This document shows positions 62,498 through 64,000 of a stretch of DNA of 64,000 bases, piece by piece. The notes under the pieces were generated by a model. The model saw nothing but the letters and a program-made list of their open reading frames with translations, did no database searches and was not told the DNA's origin. The position numbers were made by a program, and so were the translations under genes. Source of the DNA: Desulfobacteraceae bacterium (GTDB taxonomy: Bacteria; Desulfobacterota; Desulfobacteria; Desulfobacterales; Desulfobacteraceae); contig JAAELK010000152.1 in NCBI GenBank assembly GCA_024226935.1, positions 81,520 to 145,519 on the forward strand, given 5' to 3'. Position 1 is the first letter of the stretch; every line of letters starts with the position of its first letter.

Positions 62498-63373
62498 TTA
62501 CAACACCTTATTCAGAGAGTATTCAATAATACCTTCTGCTCCTTCCTTAAGGAGCCTGGGAATTAAATCCCTGACGACGCTGATATCAATGATACTTTCC
62601 ACGGAAAACCAATCGGACTGATATAAAGGCGCAATGGTGGGACCGTTGAGGCTGGGCAAAAGAGAAACAATCTTGGCGATTTTATTTTCCGGCACATTCA
62701 TTTTAATTCCCACCAGCCGGGCTGCCACCAGAGCCGACTGAAGAAGCATGGCAATCTGTTCAATTTTCTCCCGTTTTTTGGGATTTTCCCAAGCCTTTTT
62801 ATTGGCAATAAGCTGGGTATTGGTTTCCATCACCACGTGAATCACTCTCAAATTATGGGCTCGAATAGTACTTTCTGTTTCTGTTATTTCAACAATTGCA
62901 TCGGCAAGCCCTGATACAATTTTGGCTTCTGTGGCCCCCCAGGAAAACTTCACATTAACATCTATATTGCGAGCCGCAAAAAAGCGTTTGGTAAACTGGA
63001 CCAATTCCGTGGAAATGGTCTTTCCCTCTAAATCCTCCAGGGTTTTAACGGGAGAATCATTGGCAACGGCAATCACCCAACGCGCCGGCCGGGCACTAAC
63101 CTTTGAATAGATAAGGTCTGTGACCACATGGACATCGGATTCATGTTCGGCCACCCAATCCAGACCGGTCAAACCAGCATCAATGACACCACTTTCAACA
63201 TTGATTGACATTTCCTGGGCACGACAGAGAGCACACTCAATGGAGTCATCATCAATATCAGGAAAATAACTCCGGCCCTCCACATCGATCTTCCACCCCG
63301 AGCGCCTAAACAGATTAATCGTAGCATTTTGAAGACTCCCTTTAGGGATACCAAGCTTAAGAATTTTTTCCAT
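62498..63373 (-). CDS. hisG: ATP phosphoribosyltransferase HisG (long form)
   Basis: The 291-residue protein starts LKLGIPKGSLQNATINLFRR. It has GVIDAGLTGLDWVAE, the PRPP-binding DAIVEITETESTIRAHNLRV loop, and a C-terminal ACT-like regulatory domain (from about 215) that marks the long, feedback-regulated form. It catalyses the first step of histidine synthesis. It overlaps hisI by 1 bp. Confidence 0.95.
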   Translation of the reverse strand: MEKILKLGIPKGSLQNATINLFRRSGWKIDVEGRSYFPDIDDDSIECALCRAQEMSINVESGVIDAGLTGLDWVAEHESDVHVVTDLIYSKVSARPARWVIAVANDSPVKTLEDLEGKTISTELVQFTKRFFAARNIDVNVKFSWGATEAKIVSGLADAIVEITETESTIRAHNLRVIHVVMETNTQLIANKKAWENPKKREKIEQIAMLLQSALVAARLVGIKMNVPENKIAKIVSLLPSLNGPTIAPLYQSDWFSVESIIDISVVRDLIPRLLKEGAEGIIEYSLNKVL

Positions 63374-63759
63374 TATTTATACACCCTCTCCGGGTCAAAG
63401 ACCCTTTTCTCCACAATTTTGAATTTATTGTTTTCAACTATCTTGAAAAAACAACTTTTATAGCCTTTATGGCAGGCCGCACCGCCAACCTGTTCCACTT
63501 TTAAAAGTATTGTATCATGGTCGCAATCCACCCGGATTTGCCTTACATACTGAACATGCCCCGATGTTTCACCTTTTTTCCACAAGGCTTGCCTCGAACG
63601 GCTGTAATAAGTTGCCTTACCCGAAGCCAGAGTTTCATTGAACGATACCTGATTCATGTAGGCAAGCATTAGAACCTCACCGGTATTGCAGTCCTGAACA
63701 ATGGCAGGAATCAACCCCTTGCCTTTCTCAAAATCAAGTTCAAAATCGGACGTGACCAT
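63373..63759 (-). CDS. hisI: Phosphoribosyl-AMP cyclohydrolase HisI
   Basis: The 128-residue protein has [54 protein letters not shown] and [11 protein letters not shown], the Zn- and Mg-binding motifs of HisI. It catalyses the third step of histidine synthesis. It lies just upstream of hisG in the same operon; the hisE part is absent, so it is not a HisIE fusion. Confidence 0.95.
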   Translation of the reverse strand: MVTSDFELDFEKGKGLIPAIVQDCNTGEVLMLAYMNQVSFNETLASGKATYYSRSRQALWKKGETSGHVQYVRQIRVDCDHDTILLKVEQVGGAACHKGYKSCFFKIVENNKFKIVEKRVFDPERVYK

Positions 63760-63888
63760 GACTATTTACCATCCCTTTATGTATTTAATATAAAAACCTT
63801 CTTCTTTAACCTTTTTTCTTAAAAAAGTCAATTTATCTATGGCATAAAAATTCAATATTCCCCCAATCCACCACCTAAAAAAAGAAAA

Positions 63889-64000
63889 ACCCCGTTGCGC
63901 TTGATGAATCAAGCAGATAGAATGTTTTCGACCAAAAAAACCTTTCATCAACGGGGTGCAACAGAGTATGTCACAAGGCGTGTTACCATTCAAGTATGAA
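63889..64000 (+). mobile_element. Left end of a probable IS1380-like insertion sequence (partial)
   Basis: The region starts with CCCCGTTGCGC (terminal-repeat-like, CC start) at 63890 and contains the perfect hairpin GCTTGAT/ATCAAGC (63899-63914). An inverted ACCCCGTTG/CAACGGGGT pair (63889-63897 and 63949-63957) precedes a coding start at 63968. The rest is outside the window, so this is tentative. Confidence 0.5.
63968..64000 (+). CDS. Transposase N-terminus (IS1380-like), partial
   Basis: Only 11 codons are visible: MSQGVLPFKYE. From memory this resembles the N-terminus of IS1380-family transposases, which often open with a GILPF(K/Q)YE motif. The Shine-Dalgarno-like GGGGTG lies within the arm of an inverted repeat that could sequester it. 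Confidence 0.5.
   Translation, partial: MSQGVLPFKYE

Noticed and set aside
63766..63993. 75-codon minus-strand ORF upstream of hisI
   Set aside because: It runs across the putative IS end and the hisI promoter region; no similarity, and the opposite strand explains the right part.

Overview
The window looks like chromosomal DNA of a motile, Gram-negative deltaproteobacterium, most plausibly a Desulfobacterales (sulfate-reducer type) genome. This is inference: the flagellar gene order, the sigma-54 control, the FlhF/FlhG/FliA block, the CoA-transferase and acyl-CoA synthetase genes and the protein style fit that group, but no sulfate-reduction gene or rRNA is present to prove it.

Region 1 (1-37.9 kb) is a nearly complete polar-type flagellar cluster, almost all on the minus strand. 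In transcription order it holds: an HD-GYP response regulator; a PilZ/CheX/CheY/sigma-54-activator operon; a TPR protein with a second sigma-54 activator; the basal-body operon flgB-flgC-fliE-fliF-fliG-fliH-fliI-fliJ-motE; the hook operon fliK-flgD-flgE; and the export operon fliL-fliM-fliN-fliO-fliP-fliQ-fliR-flhB-flhA-flhF-flhG-fliA, with fliA cut by the window edge. I find -24/-12 (sigma-54) promoters in front of the TPR gene, flgB, fliK and fliL. This matches the two sigma-54 activators encoded in the cluster and suggests a hierarchy activators -> basal body/hook/export -> FliA.

Region 2 (16.5-22.3 kb) is a plus-strand insert between two flagellar operons. It encodes a secreted beta-propeller protein and two tandemly duplicated secreted DUF1566 (Lcl-type) proteins with a duplicated ~300-bp leader and a short palindromic GGTGTCAGGCACC motif.

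Region 3 (38-49.5 kb) is metabolic. It has an Lrp/AsnC-type regulator broken by a +1 frameshift in an A8 run behind a consensus promoter with palindromic operators, a diaminopimelate decarboxylase, cutA, two CoA-transferase-family genes (the second fused to a GNAT domain and carrying Gln where the catalytic Glu should be), an acyl-CoA synthetase, a tRNA-dihydrouridine synthase, and a MerR regulator with a 2,4-dienoyl-CoA-reductase-like enzyme.

Region 4 (49.6-52.9 kb) is a small AT-rich accessory island and the most unusual part of the window. One protein appears to join a YopT/AvrPphB-type (C58) cysteine protease to a C-terminal FYVE zinc finger, a domain normally found in eukaryotic endosomal proteins. 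A radical SAM protein and an overlapping NIPSNAP-family gene follow.

Region 5 (52.9-64 kb) returns to housekeeping genes: a hybrid sensor kinase, an alpha/beta hydrolase, a small conserved protein, a DUF1848 protein, dusB, a low-complexity protein with an HTH-like tail, an HNH protein, era, engB, an aminotransferase, hisG and hisI. The right edge enters what looks like the left end of an IS1380-like insertion sequence. No tRNA, rRNA or CRISPR array was seen.
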